DNA from: Sphingobacterium rhinopitheci
Lineage (GTDB): Bacteria; Bacteroidota; Bacteroidia; Sphingobacteriales; Sphingobacteriaceae
Reading direction: 5' to 3'
Assembly (NCBI RefSeq): GCF_022627575.1
Contig: NZ_JADEYQ010000015.1
Coordinates: forward strand, 21,382-85,381
Length of the DNA stretch: 64,000 nucleotides
The notes under the pieces were generated by a model that worked only from the letters and a program-made list of their open reading frames with translations, did no database searches and was not told the origin of the DNA. Shown here piece by piece: positions 34,739 to 44,283 of this stretch (the first letter of the stretch is position 1; the number at the start of each line of letters is the position of its first letter). The position numbers were made by a program, and so were the translations under genes.

Positions 34739-36046
34739 ATGAAATTATATAGTACAAATAATAAAGATTTACGTGTTTCTTTTGAAGAAGCTGTTTTTAA
34801 TTCTTTGCCACAAGACAAAGGGTTATATATGCCTGTAGAGATACCTCAATTGGATCCATTATTTATAAAAAATATTCAACAGTATTCCTTACAGGAGATT
34901 GCCTTTACGGTAGCTAATGCTTTAATAGGCGATGATATCCCTAGAGAAGATTTAAAGAATATTGTGGAAGATGCCATTAATTTTGATGCACCTGTCAAGT
35001 TTTTAGATTCTACTACGGCCGTATTGGAGTTGTTTCACGGACCTTCATATGCCTTCAAAGATTTTGGTGCTCGATTTATGAGCCGTGTGATGGGTTATTT
35101 TGCGAAAGATGGTGATCAATTGTTAGATGTATTAGTGGCTACATCGGGCGATACCGGTGGTGCTGTAGCATTGGGGTTTTTGGGTGTAGCAGGTACGCGT
35201 GTTACCATCCTTTATCCTAAAGGAAAAGTATCAAAAGTACAAGAAGAGCAATTGACAACAAATGGACAAAATATTCGCGCTTTAGAAGTTGACGGTACCT
35301 TTGATGATTGTCAAGCTTTGGTAAAGCAAGCTTTTAATGATCAAGAATTGAATCAGCAGTTGCGATTAACTTCAGCTAATTCTATCAACATTGCGCGTTT
35401 GATACCTCAAACATTTTATTACTTCTGGGCTTATGCACAGTTGAAATCTCAAGGTATTAATGAGGTTGTGTTTACGGTACCTAGTGGTAATTTTGGTAAT
35501 ATTGGTGCTGGTTTATTAGCGTATAAATTAGGCCTTCCAGTAAAACATTTTGTTGCAGGAACAAACGTGAATGATGTAGTTCCACGTTTCTTACAAAGTG
35601 GCTCTTATGATCCAAAACCTTCCATCCAGACATTAGCTAATGCGATGGATGTCGGTAATCCGAGCAACTGGGTACGTATTCAAGATTTGTTTGCACATAA
35701 TTTGGACGATTTGCGTGCGTTGATTTCATCATATACATATACAGATGAACAAACAAAAGTCGCTATGCAAGAATTATATGACAAATACAATTATATTGCT
35801 TGTCCACATACGGCAATTGCTTATATGGCAGCAGAAGCTTTTAAGAAAGATTTTCCCGGTGAATATGCTTCCGTGTTTTTATCTACCGCACATCCGTGCA
35901 AATTCCCTGATGGAATTGAAGCTTCTATTTTTGAACACGTAACCTATCCAAAAGGAGCAACAGAATTGGCTGAAAAGCCTAAATTGGCACATGATTTAAA
36001 AGTTTCCTATGAAGAATTTAAGACGTATCTGCTAGATAATAAATAA
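34739..36046 (+). CDS. thrC: Threonine synthase
   Basis: This 435-aa PLP enzyme turns O-phosphohomoserine into threonine. The PLP lysine is in GPSYAFKDFGARF (about residue 111), with the phosphate-binding motif VATSGDTGGAVALGF and NSINIARLIPQ. The N-terminal YSTNNKDLRVSFEEAV region fits the bacterial class I form. It is the last thr gene and is followed by a strong terminator, so the SusCD locus behind it is a separate unit. Confidence 0.97.
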   Translation: MKLYSTNNKDLRVSFEEAVFNSLPQDKGLYMPVEIPQLDPLFIKNIQQYSLQEIAFTVANALIGDDIPREDLKNIVEDAINFDAPVKFLDSTTAVLELFHGPSYAFKDFGARFMSRVMGYFAKDGDQLLDVLVATSGDTGGAVALGFLGVAGTRVTILYPKGKVSKVQEEQLTTNGQNIRALEVDGTFDDCQALVKQAFNDQELNQQLRLTSANSINIARLIPQTFYYFWAYAQLKSQGINEVVFTVPSGNFGNIGAGLLAYKLGLPVKHFVAGTNVNDVVPRFLQSGSYDPKPSIQTLANAMDVGNPSNWVRIQDLFAHNLDDLRALISSYTYTDEQTKVAMQELYDKYNYIACPHTAIAYMAAEAFKKDFPGEYASVFLSTAHPCKFPDGIEASIFEHVTYPKGATELAEKPKLAHDLKVSYEEFKTYLLDNK

Positions 36047-36066
36047 CAGTATATAACTTAATTATT

Positions 36067-36104
36067 AAAAGCGGTGTTTATGCAAGTAAACACCGCTTTT
36101 TTTT
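36067..36104 (+). terminator. Terminator of the thr operon
   Basis: A perfect 14-bp stem (36067-36080 with 36087-36100) with a run of eight Ts, 20 nt after thrC. Confidence 0.92.
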
Positions 36105-36206
36105 GTTAAAATGGCATCGTAATTATGTTTTGTTATGATATATCATATTTTTTAGCGTAATTCGTTGATAATACTTAAATTATTACTACCTCTAAATCTA
36201 TTGCAT

Positions 36207-39200
36207 ATGTCATTAAATGAATGTGGCAAAAAAGAAACTTTGCGAAGTCACTTTTCACAGCGTGTACCAAAATTAGGGACAGTTTTCTTATCCTGTTTGT
36301 TGATGGTATCGTATAGTGAGGCCAAGGTAATGTCAAATTCTGACTTATCTTCTTTCCAGCAATTAAGTCTAAGCAAACAATATCAACAAAATATAATAAC
36401 AGGTAAAGTAGTTGATGGCTTTGGTAATCCTGTCTCGGGGGTGTTAATCACTGTTAAAGGATCCGCCTACAAAAGTACAACCTCTGCAGATGGTGCTTTT
36501 TCGATACAGGCAAAGCTTGGAGATGATTTGTTATTAACGCATGTTTCTTATTTTGCAAAGACCGTAACGGTCAATAAAGCGACAGATTTTATCATAACTA
36601 TCGAACAGAATGATAACCTATTAGATGAAGTAGTGGTTACGGGATATACCGATTATTCAAAAAATAAAAGTGCTAGTGCTTCTACTCAAGTGGCTGCGAA
36701 GGATATCAATCAGGTACCTATGAGCTCTTTGGATCAAATACTTCAAGGACGCGTACCAGGGTTGTCTGTATCTTCCAGCTCAGGCCAACCTGGGCAATCG
36801 GCGTCCGTAGTGATTCGTGGCGTTGGATCCATCAATGGTACGACTTCCCCCTTATATGTGATGGATGGGATACCTATCGAGAGTGGTTATTTTCAAACTA
36901 TAAACCCGCAAGATATAGAATCTATGGATGTCTTGAAAGATGCTTCTGCTAAAGCTCTTTATGGTTCTCGTGGCTCTAACGGTGTTATCTTGATTACAAC
37001 AAAAAAAGGTAAAAGGGGGCAGCTAAATATAAATTACAGTTCACAATATGGCTTTTCTACCTTAACACAGCCTACTTTCGTAATGATGGATACAAGAGAG
37101 CGTCTCCGTTTTGAAGAAGAGGTCGGTTTGGAAACGGGACGAAATATTGGTCCAGGATGGACTTATTCTAAACGAAACCCCAATTATTCCACACAAAATA
37201 GTAATTGGCAACAACAAGCAGATCAACTATTGGATAGCTTGGGCAATGTAAATACCGATTGGCGTGATTTATTTTTTCAAAAAGGTAGATTTATGGAGCA
37301 ACAGGTTAGTCTAAGTGGTGGAAATGAAAATGTACAAACGTATAATTCTTTTGGTTTCTTGCAAGAAGAGGGCCTAGTCAAAGAAACAGGAATGAATAGA
37401 TATTCCTTGCGAAGTAACACAAATTTTAACTATGGAAAATTTACGGCCGGTATTAATTTTAATTTAGGATATTCCAAATCTAGGTTTACCTATAATGAAG
37501 GAGGTACAGGAGTTGGTTCTCCTATGGCATCTGTTTATTATGCCTTGCCTTATGAATATCCATATACTGCAGACGGAGTTTTTCATGCTACAGATGGTGA
37601 TATTACTTTTTTGGATACTAGAGAAGGTAGTAGAGGTATAGATGTTCTAAATGGTACCTCTGATAAGACTGATCAATTGAAAGCCTTAGTCGCTGTAAAT
37701 TTAGCCTATCAATTTACGGATTATTTAAAATTTACAACCCGTGTAGGGGTTGATCTTCGTAATTCTACAGATCAGAACTTCATAGATCCTGCTTCCTATA
37801 TTGGGAGCACACAAATTGGGAAAAAAGGATCTTTTGGTGAAGGTAGTAGACGTAATTTTGGTTTATCTACGACTTCAGGATTGACCTATGCTAAAACAAT
37901 AGATATTCATGATTTTGAAGTATCTGGATTTTTCGAATATGTATATAACGATTATAGAGGGTTTAGTTACTTAGGATATGGTGTTGATGATAGATTGCCC
38001 GAAACACCAGCAGGAATTACAGTGAGTACTTCATTTTTACCCATTATTAATGGTAGCCGAAATTCTAATGCATTAGCTTCATACATGGGTGTCGCGCGTT
38101 ACACCTTATTAGATCGTTATACATTGACAGGTAGCTATCGTTATGATGGTGCTTCCTTATCTGCTGTTCCATTAAAGAATCGTTGGCATGGTTTCTATTC
38201 TTTGGGCGCAGTGTGGGATGTTAAGCGCGAAAATTTTTTAAAAGATATAACTTTAATCCCTGTATTCAGATTGCGTGCTAGTTATGGACAGACTGCTAGT
38301 CCATTTAGTGTTAATTTTGCCTATTTGGCGGCTTATTCTGTAGGTACATCATATGGAGGGCAACCAGGATTGCAACCAACAAATGTACCTAATCCAGATT
38401 TTGATTGGGAATATGTAGATGAATTTAATACAGGTTTTGACCTTTCATTATTTCAAACACAGCGCATTAAGCTTTCCTTAGATTGGTACAATCGGATAAC
38501 TAACAATATGTTTATTGAGCAACCTGTATCTATTACTGCTGGAGCAGAGTCAGGTAAAGCATTTTTGAGTACGGGCAAAATGCGTAATAGAGGCATTGAG
38601 GTTAGTCTTAGTGGCGATCTAATACAAACGACAGATTTCAATTGGAATATCGGTGTTAATGCGGCTTATAACAAAAATGCAATCTTACGTGTAACAGATA
38701 TTGCTGATGAGCTGTTGGATGGGGATGCACGCATTATAAAAGTAGGCTTGCCATATGGTACATATTATGCTCCACAATGGGCTGGTGTAGATCCTGCAAA
38801 TGGGGATGCATTGTACTATAATCGAGATGGATCTACGACTACCACCTATAATGAAGAAAACCAAGCTGTTGCTTTAGGGGTAAATATGTTTCCTAAGTTT
38901 ACAGGCGGTATTACGACAGGTTTCCGTTGGAAGGATTTATCATTAAGTGCTTTGTTTAGTTTTGTTTCTGATGTTTCTAGATGGAATAATATAGATTTCT
39001 ATAATGAAAATGAACGTTACATGACGAGCAATCAAAGTAAGCGTATGTTGTATGATCGTTGGAAGAAACCCGGGGATGAAGCTACCTTACAACGTATCGA
39101 TGTGCCTCGTAATTTTACATCCAAAGATATTCAAGATGCTTCTTATATGCGCTTGCGAAACTTGAAAGTTAATTATAGCATTCCTGTAGCTTCTGTATTT

Positions 39201-39362
39201 AATACGAAGATTTTTAAATCTATTGATGTATTTGCACAAGGAGAAAATCTATTTACATGGACAAAATGGAGAGGGCTAGATCCTGAAAATAGTCTTCAAT
39301 ATGGTCGTTTTGAGTATCCTAATGCTAGGAAATATACAGCAGGAATTAACATCAACTTTTAA
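36207..39362 (+). CDS. SusC/RagA-family TonB-dependent outer-membrane transporter
   Basis: This 1051-aa protein has an N-terminal hydrophobic segment (about residues 20-38), a carboxypeptidase-regulatory-like domain (NIITGKVVDGFGNPVSGVLI onward, about 65-145), the segment DEVVVTGY, the plug domain with QILQGRVPGLSVSSSSGQPG and IRGVGSING and ALYGSRGSNGVILITTKKG, and the beta-barrel to the C-terminal aromatic strand. It imports a ligand captured by its SusD partner, encoded 11 nt downstream, with energy from TonB. I chose ATG 36207; the longer frame starts at a TTG. The following exported isoaspartyl peptidase and cyanophycinase suggest the ligand is a cyanophycin fragment. Confidence 0.95.
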   Translation: MSLNECGKKETLRSHFSQRVPKLGTVFLSCLLMVSYSEAKVMSNSDLSSFQQLSLSKQYQQNIITGKVVDGFGNPVSGVLITVKGSAYKSTTSADGAFSIQAKLGDDLLLTHVSYFAKTVTVNKATDFIITIEQNDNLLDEVVVTGYTDYSKNKSASASTQVAAKDINQVPMSSLDQILQGRVPGLSVSSSSGQPGQSASVVIRGVGSINGTTSPLYVMDGIPIESGYFQTINPQDIESMDVLKDASAKALYGSRGSNGVILITTKKGKRGQLNINYSSQYGFSTLTQPTFVMMDTRERLRFEEEVGLETGRNIGPGWTYSKRNPNYSTQNSNWQQQADQLLDSLGNVNTDWRDLFFQKGRFMEQQVSLSGGNENVQTYNSFGFLQEEGLVKETGMNRYSLRSNTNFNYGKFTAGINFNLGYSKSRFTYNEGGTGVGSPMASVYYALPYEYPYTADGVFHATDGDITFLDTREGSRGIDVLNGTSDKTDQLKALVAVNLAYQFTDYLKFTTRVGVDLRNSTDQNFIDPASYIGSTQIGKKGSFGEGSRRNFGLSTTSGLTYAKTIDIHDFEVSGFFEYVYNDYRGFSYLGYGVDDRLPETPAGITVSTSFLPIINGSRNSNALASYMGVARYTLLDRYTLTGSYRYDGASLSAVPLKNRWHGFYSLGAVWDVKRENFLKDITLIPVFRLRASYGQTASPFSVNFAYLAAYSVGTSYGGQPGLQPTNVPNPDFDWEYVDEFNTGFDLSLFQTQRIKLSLDWYNRITNNMFIEQPVSITAGAESGKAFLSTGKMRNRGIEVSLSGDLIQTTDFNWNIGVNAAYNKNAILRVTDIADELLDGDARIIKVGLPYGTYYAPQWAGVDPANGDALYYNRDGSTTTTYNEENQAVALGVNMFPKFTGGITTGFRWKDLSLSALFSFVSDVSRWNNIDFYNENERYMTSNQSKRMLYDRWKKPGDEATLQRIDVPRNFTSKDIQDASYMRLRNLKVNYSIPVASVFNTKIFKSIDVFAQGENLFTWTKWRGLDPENSLQYGRFEYPNARKYTAGININF

Positions 39363-39373
39363 TTTAGAGCGTT

Positions 39374-40795
39374 ATGAAAATCAATAAAATATTTATCTTA
39401 TTATCGGTTGTAGGCTTATGTTTTCAATCCTGTGATAAATTGGATAGCACATCAACGGATTCTATAGATTCTAACAAAGCATTCCGTAATGTTGATGATG
39501 TAAATATGGGTGTACTTGGGGCTTATGTTCCTATTACAACTACTTTAATTGAAGCAGGGGCTATTGTTTCAGACGAAGTAATGATGCCGCAGGAAAATAC
39601 AGTGTCAAATTCATCTTTGCACAAATGGCAATATAATTCAAGTTCAGGAACAGTTACAGCAGCATTAACAGATTATTATATTGTGATAAATAGAGTAAAT
39701 CTTGTTTTAGAGGCGTTACCTACCGTTGCAGTAACTGCAAATACACAGCAGGTATTGAATCAATATCATGCAGAGTTACTAGCACTAAGAGCTTATAGTC
39801 ATTTTGAGCTGCTAAGAGCTTATGCTTCCAAATATGATATGGATGGTATGGGAATTCCTTATAAGAAGACCTCCTCTTTAACGTATCCTGAGCGTCCTAC
39901 CGTAGCGGCTAATTTTGTAGATATAAATGCCGACTTGACTGCAGCAAAGGATTTAATGCCTGCTACCTTTAATAGCATCAATCGTATTTCAAAAACCGCT
40001 ATTTCGGCAATTCAAGCACGTGTAGCCCTTTATGAGAAAAATTGGGATAATGCAATAAAATATGCTACTGAGGTTATTAATAATCAACAATTGGCATCAA
40101 AGTCTGATTTCCCAAAAATATGGACAGACAATACATCAGCAGAAATTGTATGGCAGTTGGCACGCGAAGTTGGGGAATCTAGATTAGGTGCTTCCTTTTA
40201 TCGTGAAACGGGAGGAATAGTATTGTATGCACCATCATTCAAATTAAGAAGCCAGTTTAATATTGTAGATGATATCCGTTATGCTAGTTATATTAAATAT
40301 GACCAATCGAGAGAAGCTAATTCGGGAGGGGCAAAGTCTGCATATTTGATAAATAAATACATAGGCGGAAATAATGCCTCTCCTGGTTTGACTAATGTAA
40401 AACTATTTCGTGTAGGAGAGATGTATTTAATCCGTGCTGAAGCAGAAGTGGAGAAAAATCCTACCGCAGGTATAGCAGCTGCAAATTCGGATTTGAATAC
40501 ACTTAGAGCTGCACGTATACATAATTATACAAATCAAACTGTATCCACTAAAGAAGATGTAATAGATGCTGTTTATATCGAAAGATTCAAGGAATTAGCT
40601 TTTGAAGGACATCGTTTCTTTGATTTGAAAAGAAGAAATCTTCCCATACAGCGTGTAGTTCAAGATTTGACTGATGTGATCACAATAAGCCAATTGACGA
40701 ATAAAGATGCGCAATATTGTTTTCCTATAGCTGCAGATGAGATGTCTGTAAATAAGCAAATGAAGCAAAATCCATTTTATTCTTCAAATGAATAA
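39374..40795 (+). CDS. SusD/RagB-family nutrient-binding lipoprotein
   Basis: This 473-aa lipoprotein (lipobox LCFQSC, Cys about residue 20) belongs to the SusD family, which sits as a lid on the SusC barrel and captures the substrate. The family pattern includes NKAFRNVDDVNMGVLGAYV, the TPR-like core AELLALRAYSHFELLRAYA, the GIPYKKT loop and the C-terminal ERFKELAFEGHRFFDLKRRN. It starts 11 nt after the SusC gene and is followed 255 nt later by the exported isoaspartyl peptidase. The ligand cannot be read from sequence; neighbours suggest an Asp/Arg-rich peptide rather than a glycan. Confidence 0.95.
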   Translation: MKINKIFILLSVVGLCFQSCDKLDSTSTDSIDSNKAFRNVDDVNMGVLGAYVPITTTLIEAGAIVSDEVMMPQENTVSNSSLHKWQYNSSSGTVTAALTDYYIVINRVNLVLEALPTVAVTANTQQVLNQYHAELLALRAYSHFELLRAYASKYDMDGMGIPYKKTSSLTYPERPTVAANFVDINADLTAAKDLMPATFNSINRISKTAISAIQARVALYEKNWDNAIKYATEVINNQQLASKSDFPKIWTDNTSAEIVWQLAREVGESRLGASFYRETGGIVLYAPSFKLRSQFNIVDDIRYASYIKYDQSREANSGGAKSAYLINKYIGGNNASPGLTNVKLFRVGEMYLIRAEAEVEKNPTAGIAAANSDLNTLRAARIHNYTNQTVSTKEDVIDAVYIERFKELAFEGHRFFDLKRRNLPIQRVVQDLTDVITISQLTNKDAQYCFPIAADEMSVNKQMKQNPFYSSNE

Positions 40796-41050
40796 GGTAA
40801 CAGATCAATAGATGCTTTTTAGTATTGTCGATTTAGGGAGGAAAATAAAAGTATTTTTAATAGTGATAAGTTGTTAAGCTTTAGTTCTTAAATAAAGAAT
40901 CTTGTATAAAATTATGGAAGCAACAATATCGGGATAGAAATACCTATTTATGCCCAAATTGATTGAACCAATAGCTGCAAGAGAATTGAATGTGGTAGAT
41001 TATTTTTGGTAAATAACGGTTTATATAGAAGCAGATTAAAAAAAGTTGAT

Positions 41051-42100
41051 ATGAAGAAGATTTTAAAAAATATAGGATTAGTTGTCGTTTGTGGGATGAT
41101 GATGTTAAATAGTGAGGCGCAAACTATAGATCCACATACAAAATATGTAATGGTAATCCATGGCGGAGCTGGTACTATAGAAAAGAAGTATATGACTCCG
41201 CAAAAAGAAAAAGCGTATAGAGATGCCCTTACAAAAGCATTGGAGCATGGGTATAAGATGATTGACGAAGGATATCCAGCTATGGATGCTGTCCAAGCTG
41301 CGGTCAACGTGATGGAAGATTCTCCACTGTTCAATGCAGGTAAAGGTGCTGTGTTTACCCATGAAGGAAAAAATGAGTTAGATGCTTCTATTATGGATGG
41401 AGCAACGTTGAAGGCAGGTGCTGTAGCAGGGATTACAACCATTAGGAATCCTATTAATGCGGCTCGCACAGTGATGGAAAAATCCGAACACGTGATGATG
41501 GTTGGACAGGGGGCAGATTTGTTTGCCCAGCAAAACGGATGTGATACTGTTTCTCCAGCGTATTTCTTTACGCAAGAACGTTGGGATCAATTGCAACGTA
41601 CCATTGCAGAAGAGGAAGTGGGAAGAGCAGCCTATAATTATAACGATATCCGTGATAGTAGAATAGCAGGGATATCACCAAAAGATGCCAAATTTGGTAC
41701 TGTTGGGGCTGTAGCTTTAGATAAAAAAGGTAATCTAGCTGCAGGAACATCTACTGGTGGTATGACCAATAAAAGATTTGGTCGTGTTGGTGATTCTCCA
41801 ATTATTGGCGCTGGTACATATTGTAATAATGCGACAGCAGGGATTTCATGTACTGGCTGGGGTGAATATTATATTCGTGAAGTAGCCGCAAACCGTGTAT
41901 CGTCTTTGATAGAGCTGAAAGGGCTTTCTGTAGTTGATGCTACAAAGCAAGTGATAGATGAAATAGGGAAAATGGGGGGCGATGGTGGTATCATTACCTT
42001 GAATAGAGATGGTCAGGTAGCGATGGAATTTAATACCTCTGGTATGTATCGTGGAACCGTAGATGAAAATGGAAAAATAACAGTTGAAATCTATAAATAG
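41051..42100 (+). CDS. Exported isoaspartyl peptidase / plant-type L-asparaginase
   Basis: This 349-aa Ntn hydrolase has a signal peptide (hydrophobic about residues 8-20, cut near NSEAQ) and the full family pattern: MVIHGGAGT, LFNAGKGAVFTHEG with the Gly-rich loop, NPINAARTVMEKSEHVM, and the autoprocessing site where Thr217 in KFGTVGAVALD becomes the N-terminal nucleophile, then GNLAAGTSTGGMTNKRFGR. Such enzymes hydrolyse beta-aspartyl dipeptides, including beta-Asp-Arg from cyanophycin, and L-asparagine. I chose ATG 41051, which gives the signal peptide. It lies 6 nt before the cyanophycinase gene, so the two should work in sequence in the periplasm. Confidence 0.93.
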   Translation: MKKILKNIGLVVVCGMMMLNSEAQTIDPHTKYVMVIHGGAGTIEKKYMTPQKEKAYRDALTKALEHGYKMIDEGYPAMDAVQAAVNVMEDSPLFNAGKGAVFTHEGKNELDASIMDGATLKAGAVAGITTIRNPINAARTVMEKSEHVMMVGQGADLFAQQNGCDTVSPAYFFTQERWDQLQRTIAEEEVGRAAYNYNDIRDSRIAGISPKDAKFGTVGAVALDKKGNLAAGTSTGGMTNKRFGRVGDSPIIGAGTYCNNATAGISCTGWGEYYIREVAANRVSSLIELKGLSVVDATKQVIDEIGKMGGDGGIITLNRDGQVAMEFNTSGMYRGTVDENGKITVEIYK

Positions 42101-42106
42101 TAGAAT

Positions 42107-42943
42107 ATGAGTAACTATAAAAAAGTAAGCTTTATTCTCCTCTTATCCGTATATGCCTTAACATCGTTTGCACAGCAAAAGGGTTCTTTGTTTATAATAG
42201 GAGGTGGTACTCGTTCCCCAGAATTGGTACAGCGTATGGTTAATTCTGCCGATTTGAAACCTACGGATTATATCGTCATATTACCCATGGCAACAAGTGA
42301 ACCTATAGAATCTATAACGTATATATCAGAACAGATACAAGCATTTTCTAAACACAAAATAACTGCTTTTAATTTTACAAAAGATCAAGCAGATACAAAG
42401 AAAGATTGGATTGATTCGGTGCGCAATGCACGCCTGATCTATGTGACAGGTGGTGACCAAAATAAATTTATGGATGTTGTGCGTGGAACGAAATTGTATG
42501 ATGCTATGCACAGTGCATTTCGTGATGGTGCTACAATAGCTGGGACGAGCGCTGGTGCAGCTATCATGTCGCAAGTGATGATAACAGGAGATCAAAGAGA
42601 AAATTCTAATTCTATTCAAACGGTAAGTAAGGATAATATTATTACAACCAGTGGAATGGGTTTTTTACAATCAGCGATTATTGATCAGCATTTTATTATC
42701 AGAAGTCGCTATAATCGCCTATTGAGTGTCCTGGTTGATAATCCTACAAAAACTCTGATAGGTGTAGATGAAGGTACAGCGCTTATTGTTCGTGGGCAAG
42801 AGGTACAAGTAGTAGGAGATAGCCAAGTGCTGGTTGTATCTAGACCCCAAAATATTAAAGTAAATAAAAATAAAAAAGTGTCTTTTAGTGATGCGCAAAT
42901 TTCATTATTCACTAATGGAGAGTATTTTAAAATAAAGAAATAA
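42107..42943 (+). CDS. Exported cyanophycinase (S51-type serine peptidase)
   Basis: This 278-aa protein has a signal peptide (cut near LTSFAQ) and the cyanophycinase fold. The nucleophile Ser148 is in AGTSAGAAIM, with Gln118 in VTGGDQNK, His195 in IIDQHF, the Arg pair of RSRYNR (199 and 201) and Glu222 in VDEGTA. These match the residues needed for cyanophycin hydrolysis, so it is more cyanophycinase-like than peptidase E-like. It would release beta-Asp-Arg dipeptides, the substrate type of the neighbouring isoaspartyl peptidase. No cyanophycin synthetase is in the window, so the polymer is probably taken from the environment. Confidence 0.9.
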   Translation: MSNYKKVSFILLLSVYALTSFAQQKGSLFIIGGGTRSPELVQRMVNSADLKPTDYIVILPMATSEPIESITYISEQIQAFSKHKITAFNFTKDQADTKKDWIDSVRNARLIYVTGGDQNKFMDVVRGTKLYDAMHSAFRDGATIAGTSAGAAIMSQVMITGDQRENSNSIQTVSKDNIITTSGMGFLQSAIIDQHFIIRSRYNRLLSVLVDNPTKTLIGVDEGTALIVRGQEVQVVGDSQVLVVSRPQNIKVNKNKKVSFSDAQISLFTNGEYFKIKK

Positions 42944-42994
42944 CCAATATATAGTGGTGTAATCATATCTGCTATGACATTAAATTATAAAATT

Positions 42995-44134
42995 ATGAAA
43001 AATATAAATCTACATTTGCCCGCATTTTTAATTGCTCTTTTAGTCTTTGTAGGTTGTAAATCGGATAAATATGTATTTGAGGATTTAGGTGAACCTGTAA
43101 AGAGTTTTTATACTAATACGGTAGGTGAGCTTTTAATAAATGAGAATATTACATTTACTAATGAATCCGAAAATGCAGATACGTATTTGTGGGATTTTGG
43201 AGATGGAACGACCTCTACAGAAAAAAATCCTACTAAAATATATACTGAGGGGGGGATTTATACCGTTAAATTGAAGGCTGTTGGTACTACTGGGACAGGT
43301 AATTATGCTAAAAGCTTAATCATAGTCGATCCTGATGCTGTTATTCCTACAGATAAGTTTATTTACTATATTGAATATGGTGGAGCAGCCCCTGCCATTA
43401 AAAAAATATCCTTGAATCTTGGCTCCACGCCTGAGTTGGTTGTTAGTATTGCGGGTAAAGGAGGAGTGGGATTAGCGGTGGATACCGTGAATGGTAAAAT
43501 ATATTATACTGATTTTGAAGATGATTCTACTCCTAATGGTAAAGTGTGGCGTATGAATCTTGATGGTACTAATTTTGAAACTATCGTTTCGGGAATTACA
43601 GATCCATATTCTATTGCAGTAAATGTGGCTGCAGGAAAAATATATTGGGCAGATGATGATGGGAATATTTCTAGAGCAAATTTGGATGGTTCAGGATTAG
43701 AAAGACAATTTATATCGGTTTCGGGAGGTGGAATGCGAGCAATAGCATTTAACAGCAAAACGAATAAAATTTACTTCTATGATGTAAGTAATGATGAGTT
43801 ATTAGTCGCAAATGCGGACGGTACAGGCAAGGAAGTGCTTATTGCAGGCGTTTATGGCTATGGCATATTTGTGGATGAAGTGAATAGTAAATTGTATTTT
43901 CAAGATAGTTATGAAGATGCTTTAATGCAATCGAATCTTGACGGTACGGGTATGGTGAAAATCGCAGATGCAACGGACAGAGCTTATGGAATAGGAATAG
44001 ATTATATTACCAAAAAAATATATTGGTCTAATAGGAATGGAGGATCAATCAATAGGTCAAATCTTGATGGAACTAAGGTAGAGTTGAATTTTTTATCAGA
44101 TCTTAATAGACCCGCAGGTTTTTTTATTAAATAA
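42995..44134 (+). CDS. Lipoprotein with PKD domain and YWTD-like beta-propeller
   Basis: This 379-aa lipoprotein (lipobox VFVGC, Cys about residue 20) has a PKD domain (about 45-112; DTYLWDFGDGTTSTEKNPT) and then five or six LDL-receptor class B-like propeller repeats marked by KIYYTDFED, KIYWADDDG, KIYFYDVSN, KLYFQDSYE and KIYWSNRNGG, each followed by an LDGT-type turn. Such modules bind ligands or other proteins and have no catalytic residues. It is the last gene of the SusCD/cyanophycinase operon, where SusE/F-like surface binding proteins usually sit. I chose ATG 42995, as the ATG at 42974 adds seven residues before the signal. Confidence 0.85.
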   Translation: MKNINLHLPAFLIALLVFVGCKSDKYVFEDLGEPVKSFYTNTVGELLINENITFTNESENADTYLWDFGDGTTSTEKNPTKIYTEGGIYTVKLKAVGTTGTGNYAKSLIIVDPDAVIPTDKFIYYIEYGGAAPAIKKISLNLGSTPELVVSIAGKGGVGLAVDTVNGKIYYTDFEDDSTPNGKVWRMNLDGTNFETIVSGITDPYSIAVNVAAGKIYWADDDGNISRANLDGSGLERQFISVSGGGMRAIAFNSKTNKIYFYDVSNDELLVANADGTGKEVLIAGVYGYGIFVDEVNSKLYFQDSYEDALMQSNLDGTGMVKIADATDRAYGIGIDYITKKIYWSNRNGGSINRSNLDGTKVELNFLSDLNRPAGFFIK

Positions 44135-44154
44135 CGATAACTACCCGTGCTAAT

Positions 44155-44188
44155 AAAAGGTCGGAGGAGAAATCTTCCGACCTTTTTT
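44155..44188 (+). terminator. Terminator of the SusCD/cyanophycinase operon
   Basis: A 14-bp stem with one G-U pair (44155-44168 with 44173-44186), GAAA tetraloop and a T-run, 20 nt after the last gene. Confidence 0.9.
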
Positions 44189-44244
44189 GTATTCGTAGTT
44201 AATGGAATGAACCCTATAAATAGGAAGGGCTATTTTTTTGGTCG

Positions 44245-44278
44245 TTTGATAGAAATCTTAATAAAACCTGTACTTTTG
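44245..44278 (+). promoter_or_regulatory. Promoter directly before the rlmI-like gene (TTTG-22-TACTTTTG)
   Basis: TTTG (44245-44248), 22 nt, TACTTTTG (44271-44278). The gene's ATG at 44284 is only 5 nt behind the -7 box, so the transcript should begin at or next to the start codon. Confidence 0.55.
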
Positions 44279-44283
44279 CTGTA

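Noticed and set aside
36165..36206. TTG start for the SusC gene
   Set aside because: An ATG at 36207 gives a normal length and export signal; the extra 14 residues have no support.
41051..42943. Role of the peptidase pair in making or storing cyanophycin in the cell
   Set aside because: Both enzymes have signal peptides and no cyanophycin synthetase is in the window, so extracellular use is more likely.
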